Origin: Candidatus Kuenenia stuttgartensis
GTDB taxonomy: Bacteria > Planctomycetota > UBA1135 > UBA2386
Assembly (NCBI GenBank): GCA_945861365.1
Contig: CAMAUH010000045.1
Location: 1-14,400 of the forward strand
Reading direction: 5' to 3'
Length of the DNA: 14,400 nt
The position numbers and the translations under genes are program-made. The notes below the pieces were generated by a model. It did no database searches, was not told the DNA's origin, and worked only from the letters and a program-made list of their open reading frames with translations. Positions 1-6,462 of this stretch are shown here, piece by piece. Positions within the stretch are counted from its first letter, which is position 1; each line of letters begins with the position of its first letter.

Positions 1-90
1 AATGCCATCGTCGGTGTCGACCTCGACTACCAGGTCATCGGCAACATGCTGATGGTCGCGGCCAGCGGGACCGCCGTCGTCGTCGAATGA
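1..90 (+). CDS. YbjQ/UPF0145 family protein, 3' end only
   Basis: Only the last 29 residues and the TGA stop are inside the window; the start lies upstream. The visible end reads NAIVGVDLDYQVIG, then NMLMVAASGTAVVVE. This matches the C-terminal signature of the UPF0145/YbjQ family, small proteins of about 100 residues annotated as putative heavy-metal-binding domains whose function is not firmly known. The family assignment rests on this short but characteristic tail. A gap of 56 bases separates it from the protease gene on the same strand, so the two could be cotranscribed, but I see no evidence of shared function. Confidence 0.72.
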   Translation, partial: NAIVGVDLDYQVIGNMLMVAASGTAVVVE

Positions 91-146
91 GCTGAGCCGG
101 GCGCGCCCTTTCGTCGCGACCGGGTGCGGCCTACAGGCTGGCCCAC

Positions 147-1076
147 ATGGGCCTCCTGCAGTCGTTCTCCGACGAGATCGCCGCCGTCGTGCAGCGCGTG
201 CGCCCCGCCGTGCTGCACCTGCGCACGCTGGGGCGCGGCCGTTCGGGCACCGGCTCGGGCTTCCTGGTCGGCGACGCCGGCCTCGCGCTGACCAACCACC
301 ATGTCGTGCACGGCGCGCTCGGCGTCGAAGCGATGTTCCACGACGGCCGCAGCGTCGTCGTCGACGTGCTCGGCAGCGATGCCGCCACCGACGTCGCACT
401 GCTGCGCGTGCCGGGTGCTGCCGTGCCCGGGCTCGAACTCGCGGACTCGAACGCGCTGCGCGTCGGCGACTTCGCGCTCGCGGTCGGCTGCCCGCACGGC
501 CTGTCGCATTCGGTGACCGCCGGCATCCTCAGCGGCCTCGGCCGCGCGCTGCCGAGCCCGGGCGGGCAGTCGATCGAGGACATGATCCAGACCGACGCGC
601 CGCTGAACCCCGGCAACAGCGGCGGTCCGCTGCTCGACGTGCAGGGCCGCGTCGTCGGCATCGCCACCGCGATCCTGCCGATGGCGCAAGGCCTGTGCTT
701 CGCAGTGCCGTCGGCGACGGCGAGCGTCGTGATGGCCGAACTGCACCGCCATGGCAGCGTCGAGCGCGGCTGGCTCGGCGTCGCAGTGCACGGCGTCGAA
801 CTGGCGCCGACCATCGCGCACCGGCTCGGCCTACCGTCGCCGCGCGCGCTGGCAGTCGCCGCGGTGACTCCGGGTTCGCCGGCCGCGCTCGCCGGTGTGC
901 AGCCGGGCGACCTGCTCGTGTCGATCGAACAGCGACCGATCCGCGGCGTCGGTGACCTGTTCGCCGGCTTGCCGCGCGGCGCGATCGGCAACCCGCAGCA
1001 ACTGCGCCTGCTGCGGCACAACGAGATCCTGAAGACGTCGATCACACCGGCACCGACCCCGCGCGCCGCGGCCTGA
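147..1076 (+). CDS. HtrA-like trypsin-family serine protease with C-terminal PDZ domain, probably cytoplasmic
   Basis: The 309-residue product belongs to the HtrA/DegP class (peptidase family S1C). The catalytic triad is visible as His52 in TNHHVV, Asp82 in TDVALL and Ser158 in GNSGGPLL, each with the spacing of the family. GLCFAVPS near residue 182 is the usual strand closing the protease fold. Residues from about 208 to 302 form one PDZ domain (GWLGV, then SPAALAGVQPGDLL), which normally binds exposed C-termini and controls the protease. There is no signal peptide or membrane segment: the N-terminus (FSDEIAAVVQRVRPAVLHL) leads straight into the protease domain. It is therefore probably cytosolic, unlike DegP, which is periplasmic. 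The start was chosen because this N-terminal helix is typical of cytosolic family members; no clear Shine-Dalgarno precedes it. The class is firm, the substrate unknown. Confidence 0.9.
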   Translation: MGLLQSFSDEIAAVVQRVRPAVLHLRTLGRGRSGTGSGFLVGDAGLALTNHHVVHGALGVEAMFHDGRSVVVDVLGSDAATDVALLRVPGAAVPGLELADSNALRVGDFALAVGCPHGLSHSVTAGILSGLGRALPSPGGQSIEDMIQTDAPLNPGNSGGPLLDVQGRVVGIATAILPMAQGLCFAVPSATASVVMAELHRHGSVERGWLGVAVHGVELAPTIAHRLGLPSPRALAVAAVTPGSPAALAGVQPGDLLVSIEQRPIRGVGDLFAGLPRGAIGNPQQLRLLRHNEILKTSITPAPTPRAAA

Positions 1077-1143
1077 GTCCCAATCCCGTCACGTGCCCGC
1101 CGCGTGGCTCCCGTTCGCCGCCCGCTGCGGCTCTGATCCCGCC

Positions 1144-1154
1144 CTCCTAGGAGA
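1144..1154 (+). promoter_or_regulatory. Strong Shine-Dalgarno within a small palindrome, redoxin gene
   Basis: AGGAGA at 1149-1154 lies 5 bases before the ATG at 1160. It is one of only two clear Shine-Dalgarno sites in the window, the other being ahead of the response regulator. It overlaps the perfect 10-base palindrome CTCCTAGGAG (1144-1153), so the site could pair with its own 5' half or between transcripts. This fixes the start of the downstream gene. A regulatory role for the palindrome is only a possibility. Confidence 0.6.
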
Positions 1155-1159
1155 ACTCC

Positions 1160-1906
1160 ATGAACACGTTGATCCGCTCGTTGTTGATCCCCTGCCTGTC
1201 ACTGCCGCTGTTCGCGCAAGAGCCCGCGAAGGAACCACCGAAGCAGGACCCCGCGCCGAAGACCGAGGCGCAAAAGCAGGAAGCCCCGAAGACGCTGCAG
1301 CTCGGCCAGCGCGTCAACGGCGACGTCACGCTGACCGACCTCGACGGCAAGGCGGTCAAGGCCCACGACTTCATGGGCAAGGTCACCGTCGTCAGCTTCT
1401 ATTCGATCTCGTGCCCGATCCAGAAGGCGTGGGACGCGCGCCTCGCGCAGATCCAGAAGGACTTCGAGGGGCAGGGTGCCGTGTTCCTGCACATCGACAG
1501 CAACAAGACCGAGATCGATGCCACCGACGACAACCAGAAGCCGATCGATGGCATCAAGGCGCACCTGAAGGACAAGGGGCTGCCGTTCCGCGTTCTCGTC
1601 GACAACGGCAACAAGGTCGCCGACCTGTTCGACGCGAAGACCACGCCGCACGTCTACGTGTTCGGCGCCGACGGCAAGCTGGTCTACAAGGGCCTCGTCG
1701 ACGACGACCAGAAGGACCGCAACGCCGAGAAGCGCAACAACTACCTGCGCGACGTCGTCGGCAAGCTGCTGAAGGGTGAGAAGGTCGAGCCGTTCGCGAC
1801 CAAGGAAGAGGGCTGCTCGATCAAGCGCGCCAGCGCGGCGGGCGGTGGCGGCCGCGGTGGCCGTCGCGGTGGCGAAGGGCGCGGCGAGAAGAAGGGCAAT
1901 GGTTGA
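1160..1906 (+). CDS. Exported redoxin (thioredoxin-fold, AhpC/TSA-like) with Gly/Arg-rich tail
   Basis: This 248-residue protein has a Sec signal peptide (residues 1-19, likely cut at LFA-QE), a Pro/Lys/Glu-rich linker to about residue 45, and a thioredoxin-fold redoxin domain from about 48 to 205. The active site is YSISCP with a single cysteine (Cys85), not CXXC, and TTP at 161-163 supplies the cis-proline. A second cysteine, Cys219, sits in GCSIK after the fold. In the redoxins I know from Planctomycetota this pairing is common, and Cys219 may act as resolving cysteine (inference). The last 20 residues are a Gly/Arg/Lys-rich, probably disordered tail. Expected role: peroxide or thiol chemistry outside the cytoplasm. 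The gene overlaps the next by 8 bases, suggesting coupled translation with the TlpA-like lipoprotein. Confidence 0.85.
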   Translation: MNTLIRSLLIPCLSLPLFAQEPAKEPPKQDPAPKTEAQKQEAPKTLQLGQRVNGDVTLTDLDGKAVKAHDFMGKVTVVSFYSISCPIQKAWDARLAQIQKDFEGQGAVFLHIDSNKTEIDATDDNQKPIDGIKAHLKDKGLPFRVLVDNGNKVADLFDAKTTPHVYVFGADGKLVYKGLVDDDQKDRNAEKRNNYLRDVVGKLLKGEKVEPFATKEEGCSIKRASAAGGGGRGGRRGGEGRGEKKGNG

Positions 1907-2459
1907 GCGCCTCTGGCTGTTGCCGCTGCTTCTGTGCGCAGCCTGCTCCGGCAGCGCTGCGCCGACCGCGAGCACCACGGCACCGCCTGCAACGGCGGTG
2001 ACCCCGACGGCGCGCGCGTTCTCGATCGAGGCGCGCGACACCGCCGGCGTGATGCAGTGGCTGGCGGCCCACAAGGGCAAGCCGGTGCTGGTCAACTGCT
2101 GGGCGACGTGGTGCGCGCCGTGCGTCGGCGAGATGCCGGACCTGATCGCCGCCACGCAGGCGTTCCGCGACCGCGGCGGCATCGTGGTCGGCGTCGCGAT
2201 GGAGCAGCTCGGCAGCGAGCTGACCACCGAGCAGGCGCTCGCCAAGGTCACCGCGAAGAGCAAGGCGCTCGGCATCGACTTCCCGGTGCTGCTGTGCACC
2301 GATGACGAGATGCCGAAGATCCGCAAGGCGTTCGGCGTCGAGATCGGCGGGCTGCCGCAGACGCTGACCTACGACCGCGCGGGGGTGCTGGTGAAGCAGC
2401 ACGAAGGGCCCGCGGAGCCCGAAGAGTTCGTCGAACTCGCGCGCGGCGCCGAGCGCTGA
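1899..2459 (+). CDS. TlpA/ResA-like thioredoxin lipoprotein
   Basis: The 186-residue product starts with a short lipoprotein signal (LPLLLCAAC, lipidated Cys16; cysteine at position -3 of the lipobox is unusual), followed by an Ala/Thr/Pro linker to about residue 40. The thioredoxin-like domain has the WCAPC redox site at 71-75 and the cis-proline at Pro153 in GGLPQT, as in TlpA/ResA/CcmG reductases. It should be a membrane-anchored reductant of extracytoplasmic disulfides, for example in cytochrome c maturation, although no cytochrome gene is visible. The start at 1899 was chosen because it gives an immediate signal peptide and an 8-base overlap with the redoxin gene; the frame is open upstream to 1776 but that part is Arg/Ala shadow of the redoxin tail. 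It ends 25 bases before the convergent DsbD gene, whose product would be its natural electron donor (inference). Confidence 0.87.
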   Translation: MVERLWLLPLLLCAACSGSAAPTASTTAPPATAVTPTARAFSIEARDTAGVMQWLAAHKGKPVLVNCWATWCAPCVGEMPDLIAATQAFRDRGGIVVGVAMEQLGSELTTEQALAKVTAKSKALGIDFPVLLCTDDEMPKIRKAFGVEIGGLPQTLTYDRAGVLVKQHEGPAEPEEFVELARGAER

Positions 2460-2484
2460 CGCGCTGGCCCGGGCGGCGCGGCGG

Positions 2485-4869
2485 TCACTTCTTCGCGGTG
2501 CGGCCGGTCTTCGCCAGCGTCTGCTCGAGGAACGCCTGGTAGCCGACCAGCCACGCGCCCGGGCCGCCGCGGAGCACGTGCTCGACGATGGGCGCACCCA
2601 CGTTCGGATCGACGGTCACGTAGGTCGGCGTCGTGACGCGGTCGTTGACGAGGTCGTGGCGCAGCTTCAGGTGGCGCGCCCACTGCGGTGCCGGGATCGC
2701 CGACTCGTTGTCCATGTGCAGGCGCGCTTCGACGAAGTGCTGCGCCAGGGTCGGCGCAATCGCCGCATCCGGCAGGATGCCGCGCTCGACCATGCGGCAG
2801 TTCGCGCAGGTGAAGCCCGTCAGGTTGACGAGCACCAGCTTGCCTTGCGCCTTCGCCTTCGCGGCCGCGACCTCGTAGTCGTCGACGACGAGTTCGTGCT
2901 GCGACACGTCGCGCAGACCGTACGCCGGCGCCAGCGCGTTCATGACGAAGTCGAGCTTGCCACCGACGAGTCCATAGACGCAGTAACCGGCAAACGCGAG
3001 GCTCGCGAGGCCACCGACGCGGCGGCCGTTGCCGACCGCGCGGCGCGGCAGCAGGCCCCACAGGTAGCCCGCAAGTGCCACGAAGATCGCGATCCAGATG
3101 CCGAAGAACGTCTCGCGCGGCAGCACGTGCAGTTCCTCGACATACTCGGCGTTGGAGAAGAACTTCAGCGCCGCGGCCAGCTCGATGAAGCCGAGCGTGA
3201 CCTTCAGCGTGTTCATCCATTCGCCGCTGCGTGGCAGCGCGCGCACACGGCCCGGCAGCAGCGCCAGGAACACGAACGGCAGCGCCATCGTCAGCCCGAA
3301 CATCGCCATGCCGAGCGTCGGCCGCAGGCCATCGCCCGACTGCACCGCCGGCACCAACAGCAGCGCCACCACCGGCGCCGTGCACGTGAACGACGTGACG
3401 ACCAGCGTGGCGCCCATCAGCAGCACGCCGAGCCCGCCGCCGACGCCGCGCGACTTGCCGGCCGCGCTGACCAGGAACTGCGGCGGCTGCAGCGTGATGA
3501 CACCGAGCAGCGACAGCGCGAACACGACGAACGCGGTGCCGATCACGGTGTTGGTGATCCAGTGCGCGGCGAACGGCACGATGTAGCCACCGAGCACGCC
3601 CGCGAGCGCGCCGATCGCGGCGAACATACCGACGATGCCGGCCCCGTAGGTCAGCGCCAGCGTCATCACCTTGCCGCCGCGCAGGTCGGCCTGCTTCGTG
3701 AAGAAGCTGAAGGTGATCGGGATCATCGGGTACGTGCACGGCATCACGAGGGCGAACAGGCCGCCGCCGATGCACGCGAGCAGCAGCGCCCACAGCGAGC
3801 CGCCGAGCTGATCATCGGGCGCCGACGCGCTCGGTGCAGGTTCGGTCGCAGCGCGCGCGGCGCCGGCCTCGATCGTCACCGCCGCGCTGAACTCGATCGC
3901 GCCCGGCGGCAGGCATTGGTTGTCGTCGCACAGCTGGTAGTCGAGTTCGCCCTTCACGGTCAGGGCACCCGGCTTCGTTGCGGCAGGAACCTTCAGCCGC
4001 TTCGTGACGCGGAACTCGTGCGGCAGCGGGAACGTCTCGACGCCGAACTGCTTCGCCGGCTCACCGGGCGGCACCACGGCGTCGCCACCGGACTCGAGCC
4101 CGCCGAGCTGCAGCTTCTCGTCCTTCAGTTCGACCGGCAGGTTGGTCGTCTCCTTGGTGCCGTAGGCGTGGTAGCGCGCGTCGACGAGCGCGTCGAGCAC
4201 GAGCGTCACCGTCTCGCCGGGCCGCGCGGTGGCGGGCTCGATCGTCGCGCGCACCGCGAACTTCTCGTCCGGCAACAGCTGCAGGCCCGGCTTCACCTCG
4301 GGCTTCGGGTCCTGTGCGATCGGCGCCGGTGGCGTCGCACTGACGACATCGCCCGGCGTGTAGGGCTTCACCGCCGCCGGCGCTGCCGAAGCACCGCCAG
4401 TGATCGCCAGCTTCACCGCGAACGGCTCCTTGCTCGGCGCGAGGCACATGTTCTCGTCGCACACCTGGTAGTCGAGCGCGCCCTCGATGCTCGCTTCCGC
4501 ACCCGCGAAGCCGGCCGGCACCTTCAGCTTCTGCGTCACCTTGAAGGTGCTCGGCAGCGGATAGGTTTCGACGCCGAACACCGTCTTCTTCATGCCGCCC
4601 GGCACGACCGCTTCGCCGACGCGCTCCAGCCCACCGAGCTGCAGGTTCTTCGCCTTCAGCTTCACCGGCAGGTTGGTGGTCTCCTTGCTGCCGTAGGCGT
4701 GGAACCCGGCCTCGACCTTGGCGGTCAGCACCAGCTCGACCTCGTCACCGGGCTTCGCGGTCGCGGGCACCAGCACCGCCTCGACGGTCACCTTGCTCTG
4801 GGCGGCGAGCGGTGCGGTCAGCGCGCACAGGAACAGGACGAACGAAATCCAGCGGGCTCGGGCGTACAT
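2485..4869 (-). CDS. dsbD: Thiol:disulfide interchange protein DsbD with duplicated N-terminal alpha domain
   Basis: At 794 residues this is well longer than E. coli DsbD (565) because the extracytoplasmic alpha-like domain occurs twice. A signal peptide (1-23, LAA-QS) is followed by alpha module 1 (25-156, Cys137 and Cys142 in CDENMC), a Pro/Ala linker, and module 2 (203-334, Cys314 and Cys319 in CDDNQC). The membrane core (about 358-640, roughly eight hydrophobic segments) has the electron-relay cysteines Cys378 in MPCTYP and Cys496 in SFTCTAP. The C-terminal thioredoxin domain (about 655-790) has Cys688 and Cys691 in FTCANCR and a cis-proline at Pro748. In this family electrons pass from cytoplasmic thioredoxin through the core to the terminal and alpha domains, then to exported partners. 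It lies 108 bases downstream of a lipoprotein carrying a third alpha module. Confidence 0.92.
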   Translation of the reverse strand: MYARARWISFVLFLCALTAPLAAQSKVTVEAVLVPATAKPGDEVELVLTAKVEAGFHAYGSKETTNLPVKLKAKNLQLGGLERVGEAVVPGGMKKTVFGVETYPLPSTFKVTQKLKVPAGFAGAEASIEGALDYQVCDENMCLAPSKEPFAVKLAITGGASAAPAAVKPYTPGDVVSATPPAPIAQDPKPEVKPGLQLLPDEKFAVRATIEPATARPGETVTLVLDALVDARYHAYGTKETTNLPVELKDEKLQLGGLESGGDAVVPPGEPAKQFGVETFPLPHEFRVTKRLKVPAATKPGALTVKGELDYQLCDDNQCLPPGAIEFSAAVTIEAGAARAATEPAPSASAPDDQLGGSLWALLLACIGGGLFALVMPCTYPMIPITFSFFTKQADLRGGKVMTLALTYGAGIVGMFAAIGALAGVLGGYIVPFAAHWITNTVIGTAFVVFALSLLGVITLQPPQFLVSAAGKSRGVGGGLGVLLMGATLVVTSFTCTAPVVALLLVPAVQSGDGLRPTLGMAMFGLTMALPFVFLALLPGRVRALPRSGEWMNTLKVTLGFIELAAALKFFSNAEYVEELHVLPRETFFGIWIAIFVALAGYLWGLLPRRAVGNGRRVGGLASLAFAGYCVYGLVGGKLDFVMNALAPAYGLRDVSQHELVVDDYEVAAAKAKAQGKLVLVNLTGFTCANCRMVERGILPDAAIAPTLAQHFVEARLHMDNESAIPAPQWARHLKLRHDLVNDRVTTPTYVTVDPNVGAPIVEHVLRGGPGAWLVGYQAFLEQTLAKTGRTAKK

Positions 4870-5388
4870 CGGGGCGGCGATGATACGAGCCAGGCCCGGA
4901 TCGGCACGCGCGCGGGTGAAGTTGTGCGCCGCGGGGCCGTGCCGCCGACGCCATCGCGCGCGCGCCGATGCGCCGGCTCAGGGCGCCGCGCGAACCGGCA
5001 GGCGCGCCGTGAAGGCCAGCTTCTCCGGCGGGTAGCAGGCCGTGTCGTTGCACAGCTGGTAGGCGAGCACGCCGCGCACCTCGGCCGCACCGCCGCGCCA
5101 GGCCGCGGGCACCCGGACGCGCTGCGCGATCGTGAACTTCGCCGGCAGCGGATACGTGTCGACGCCATGCACGTTCGCGTGCTCACCGGCCGGCAGCACC
5201 GGCGCGCCGATCGCTTCGAGCCCATCGAGCTGCAGGCCCTTCGCCGGCAACGCGACCGGGATGTTGGTCGTCTCCTTGTGGCCGTAGGCGTGGAAGCCCG
5301 GGGCGATGTGCACGGTCAGCACCAGCTCGGCTTCTTCGCCGGGGGAAACGACCGGCATGGCCCACAGCGCTTCGATGCGCACGTGCTC
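3868..5388 (-). repeat. Three diverged copies of a DsbD-alpha-like module across two genes
   Basis: The modules lie at about 4990-5388 (lipoprotein), 4402-4797 and 3868-4263 (both in DsbD), each about 132 residues. All three share HAYGxKETTNxPV, a following LQLxGLE, GVxTYPLP or GVETFPLP, and a CxxxxC motif near the end (CNDTAC, CDENMC, CDDNQC). At DNA level the KETTN segment is nearly the same in all copies (around 5262, 4672 and 4142). The spacing of shared motifs is preserved within a few residues, so the copies arose by duplication. Which came first cannot be told by eye. Confidence 0.85.
4880..4885 (-). promoter_or_regulatory. Possible -10 box for dsbD
   Basis: On the minus strand TATCAT ends 10 bases before the dsbD ATG. 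It stands out in otherwise GC-rich DNA and would give a transcript with almost no leader. No good -35 hexamer is visible 16-18 bases upstream, so this is weak. If real, dsbD has its own promoter besides any readthrough from the lipoprotein gene. Confidence 0.3.
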
Positions 5389-5508
5389 GTTCGCGCTGAC
5401 AGTCGGGGTGGCCAAGGCGCGGTCGGCGGGCAGTGCGGGCGGAGATGAGGCGCAGGCTGCGAGCAGCGAGAACGGCAGGACGAGGGACGCCGGGGAGTGC
5501 GCGTTCAT
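4978..5508 (-). CDS. Lipoprotein consisting of a single DsbD-alpha-like domain
   Basis: This 176-residue protein has a textbook lipobox (LLAAC, lipidated Cys19), a short linker to about residue 40, and one DsbD N-terminal alpha-like domain to the end. The domain contains HAYGHKETTN at about 73-82, DTYPLP at 117-122 and the cysteine pair Cys153 and Cys158 in CNDTAC, matching the two alpha modules of the neighbouring DsbD. There is no membrane core and no CXXC thioredoxin domain, so it cannot move electrons across the membrane by itself. It probably acts as a membrane-tethered carrier or partner that exchanges disulfides with DsbD or with exported thioredoxins (inference). It is the first gene of a likely two-gene unit with dsbD. 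The start places the signal peptide at the N-terminus. Confidence 0.85.
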   Translation of the reverse strand: MNAHSPASLVLPFSLLAACASSPPALPADRALATPTVSANEHVRIEALWAMPVVSPGEEAELVLTVHIAPGFHAYGHKETTNIPVALPAKGLQLDGLEAIGAPVLPAGEHANVHGVDTYPLPAKFTIAQRVRVPAAWRGGAAEVRGVLAYQLCNDTACYPPEKLAFTARLPVRAAP

Positions 5509-5517
5509 GAAGCCGCC

Positions 5518-5523
5518 ACCATA
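5518..5523 (-). promoter_or_regulatory. Possible -10 box for the DsbD-alpha lipoprotein gene
   Basis: On the minus strand TATGGT ends 9 bases before the ATG at 5508, a layout like that in front of dsbD and the transposase gene. No convincing -35 hexamer is seen. The box lies in the 168-base divergent region shared with the transposase promoter. Confidence 0.28.
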
Positions 5524-5635
5524 CGACGTTGGCCGCGATGCGTTCCGGTTGGGCCGAGCCCTGACAAGCGCGCACCGAGCGCATCAGGTTCGGGCGCGTG
5601 AGCAGGCGGCCGGCCAAACATCCGACGAACATGGC

Positions 5636-5664
5636 TTGACGCCCGCGATCCGAGTCCACAATAT
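5636..5664 (+). promoter_or_regulatory. Sigma70-like promoter of the RAYT transposase gene
   Basis: TTGACG (5636-5641) and CAATAT (5659-5664) are separated by exactly 17 bases, the best -35/-10 pair in the window. The -10 box ends 12 bases before the ATG at 5677, so transcription would begin about 5 or 6 bases before the start codon. There is no Shine-Dalgarno, consistent with a nearly leaderless mRNA. Confidence 0.5.
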
Positions 5665-5676
5665 CTGCTGAATCAG

Positions 5677-6429
5677 ATGGGCACCCGAGCTTCGCGACCG
5701 AACAAGCCACCGCGGGCGGTGACGACCACCACGAAGCCGCGCAAGCCGCGACCGAAGCAGGTCGAGTTGCCGTTCCGCCAGAACGGTGGCCGTCGGCCAG
5801 GTGCTGGCCGGAAGCCGAAGGGCGAGCAGGCCTTGGTCAGCCATGCGCCGCGGGCGCTGCTGGCGGCGCGGTTCCCCGCGCACGTGACGATGAAGCTGCT
5901 GCGGGGCCTGCCGAAGCTACGCAACCGACCCGAGTATGCGTCGCTGTTGGCCACCTTCGCCGCTGGCTGCGACCGCGCTGGCTTCCGCCTGACCCACTAC
6001 GCCGTGCTCAACGACCACCTGCACTTGCTGGTCGAAGCCGCCGACCGCACGGCCCTGTCGCGCGGCCTGCAGGGCCTCGCGATCCGCGTCGCCAAGGCGC
6101 TGAACAAGCTGTGGAGCCGCCGCGGCACCGTCTTCGCCGACCGGTACCACGACCGCATCCTGAAGTCGCCGCGCGAGGTGCGCAACGCGCTCCGCTACGT
6201 GCTCGGCAACGGCAAGAAGCACGCGACCGAAGGTCGCGAGGTACAGGTCAAGCAAGCGATCGACACCTACACCTCCGCCCCGTGGTTCGACGGCTTCCGC
6301 GAGACGGTGACGGTGCGCGGCCTCGAAGCGGTGCCGCGACCGGTCACGGTAGCGCGAACCTGGATGCTGACGATCGGCTGGCGACGACTCGGCCTGCTCT
6401 CGGTCCATGACCTGCCAGCGACCGGCTGA
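5677..6429 (+). CDS. REP-associated tyrosine transposase (RAYT, Y1/IS200-like superfamily)
   Basis: The 250-residue protein has a basic N-terminus with GGRRPGAGRKPKG (37-49), resembling an AT-hook and probably DNA-binding. A Y1-transposase domain follows (about 65-185). The HUH metal-binding motif is His114-Leu-His116 in NDHLHLLVE. The likely nucleophile is Tyr174 in LRYVLGN; Tyr157 in DRYHDR is a second candidate. A conserved C-terminal segment ends in RTWMLTIGWRRLGLL. All core motifs are present with no frameshift, so it looks intact. RAYTs are usually single-copy, chromosomally encoded enzymes that act on short REP palindromes rather than forming their own insertion sequence. I found no clear flanking palindromes or terminal repeats, so the element it mobilises is not visible here. 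It is divergent from the DsbD-alpha lipoprotein gene and convergent with the Ser/Thr kinase gene, 33 bases away. Confidence 0.85.
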   Translation: MGTRASRPNKPPRAVTTTTKPRKPRPKQVELPFRQNGGRRPGAGRKPKGEQALVSHAPRALLAARFPAHVTMKLLRGLPKLRNRPEYASLLATFAAGCDRAGFRLTHYAVLNDHLHLLVEAADRTALSRGLQGLAIRVAKALNKLWSRRGTVFADRYHDRILKSPREVRNALRYVLGNGKKHATEGREVQVKQAIDTYTSAPWFDGFRETVTVRGLEAVPRPVTVARTWMLTIGWRRLGLLSVHDLPATG

Positions 6430-6462
6430 CGAAGCGCACCGCAATTGGCGCTCGGCAGGCCC

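Noticed and set aside
1776..1898. Upstream extension of the TlpA-like gene
   Set aside because: The extra 41 residues are Arg/Ala shadow of the redoxin tail and would bury the lipoprotein signal peptide.
2460..2484. Terminator between the convergent TlpA-like and dsbD genes
   Set aside because: The 25 bases are GC-rich but form no clear stem followed by T or A runs on either strand.
2578..5448. A 956-codon plus-strand open frame opposite dsbD and the lipoprotein gene
   Set aside because: Low-complexity Arg-rich translation spanning two real genes and their gap; the minus strand carries clear DsbD motifs.
5608..5615. GGCCGGCC palindrome upstream of the transposase gene as a REP or terminal repeat
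   Set aside because: Only 8 bases, no matching copy after the gene, and such palindromes arise easily at this GC content.
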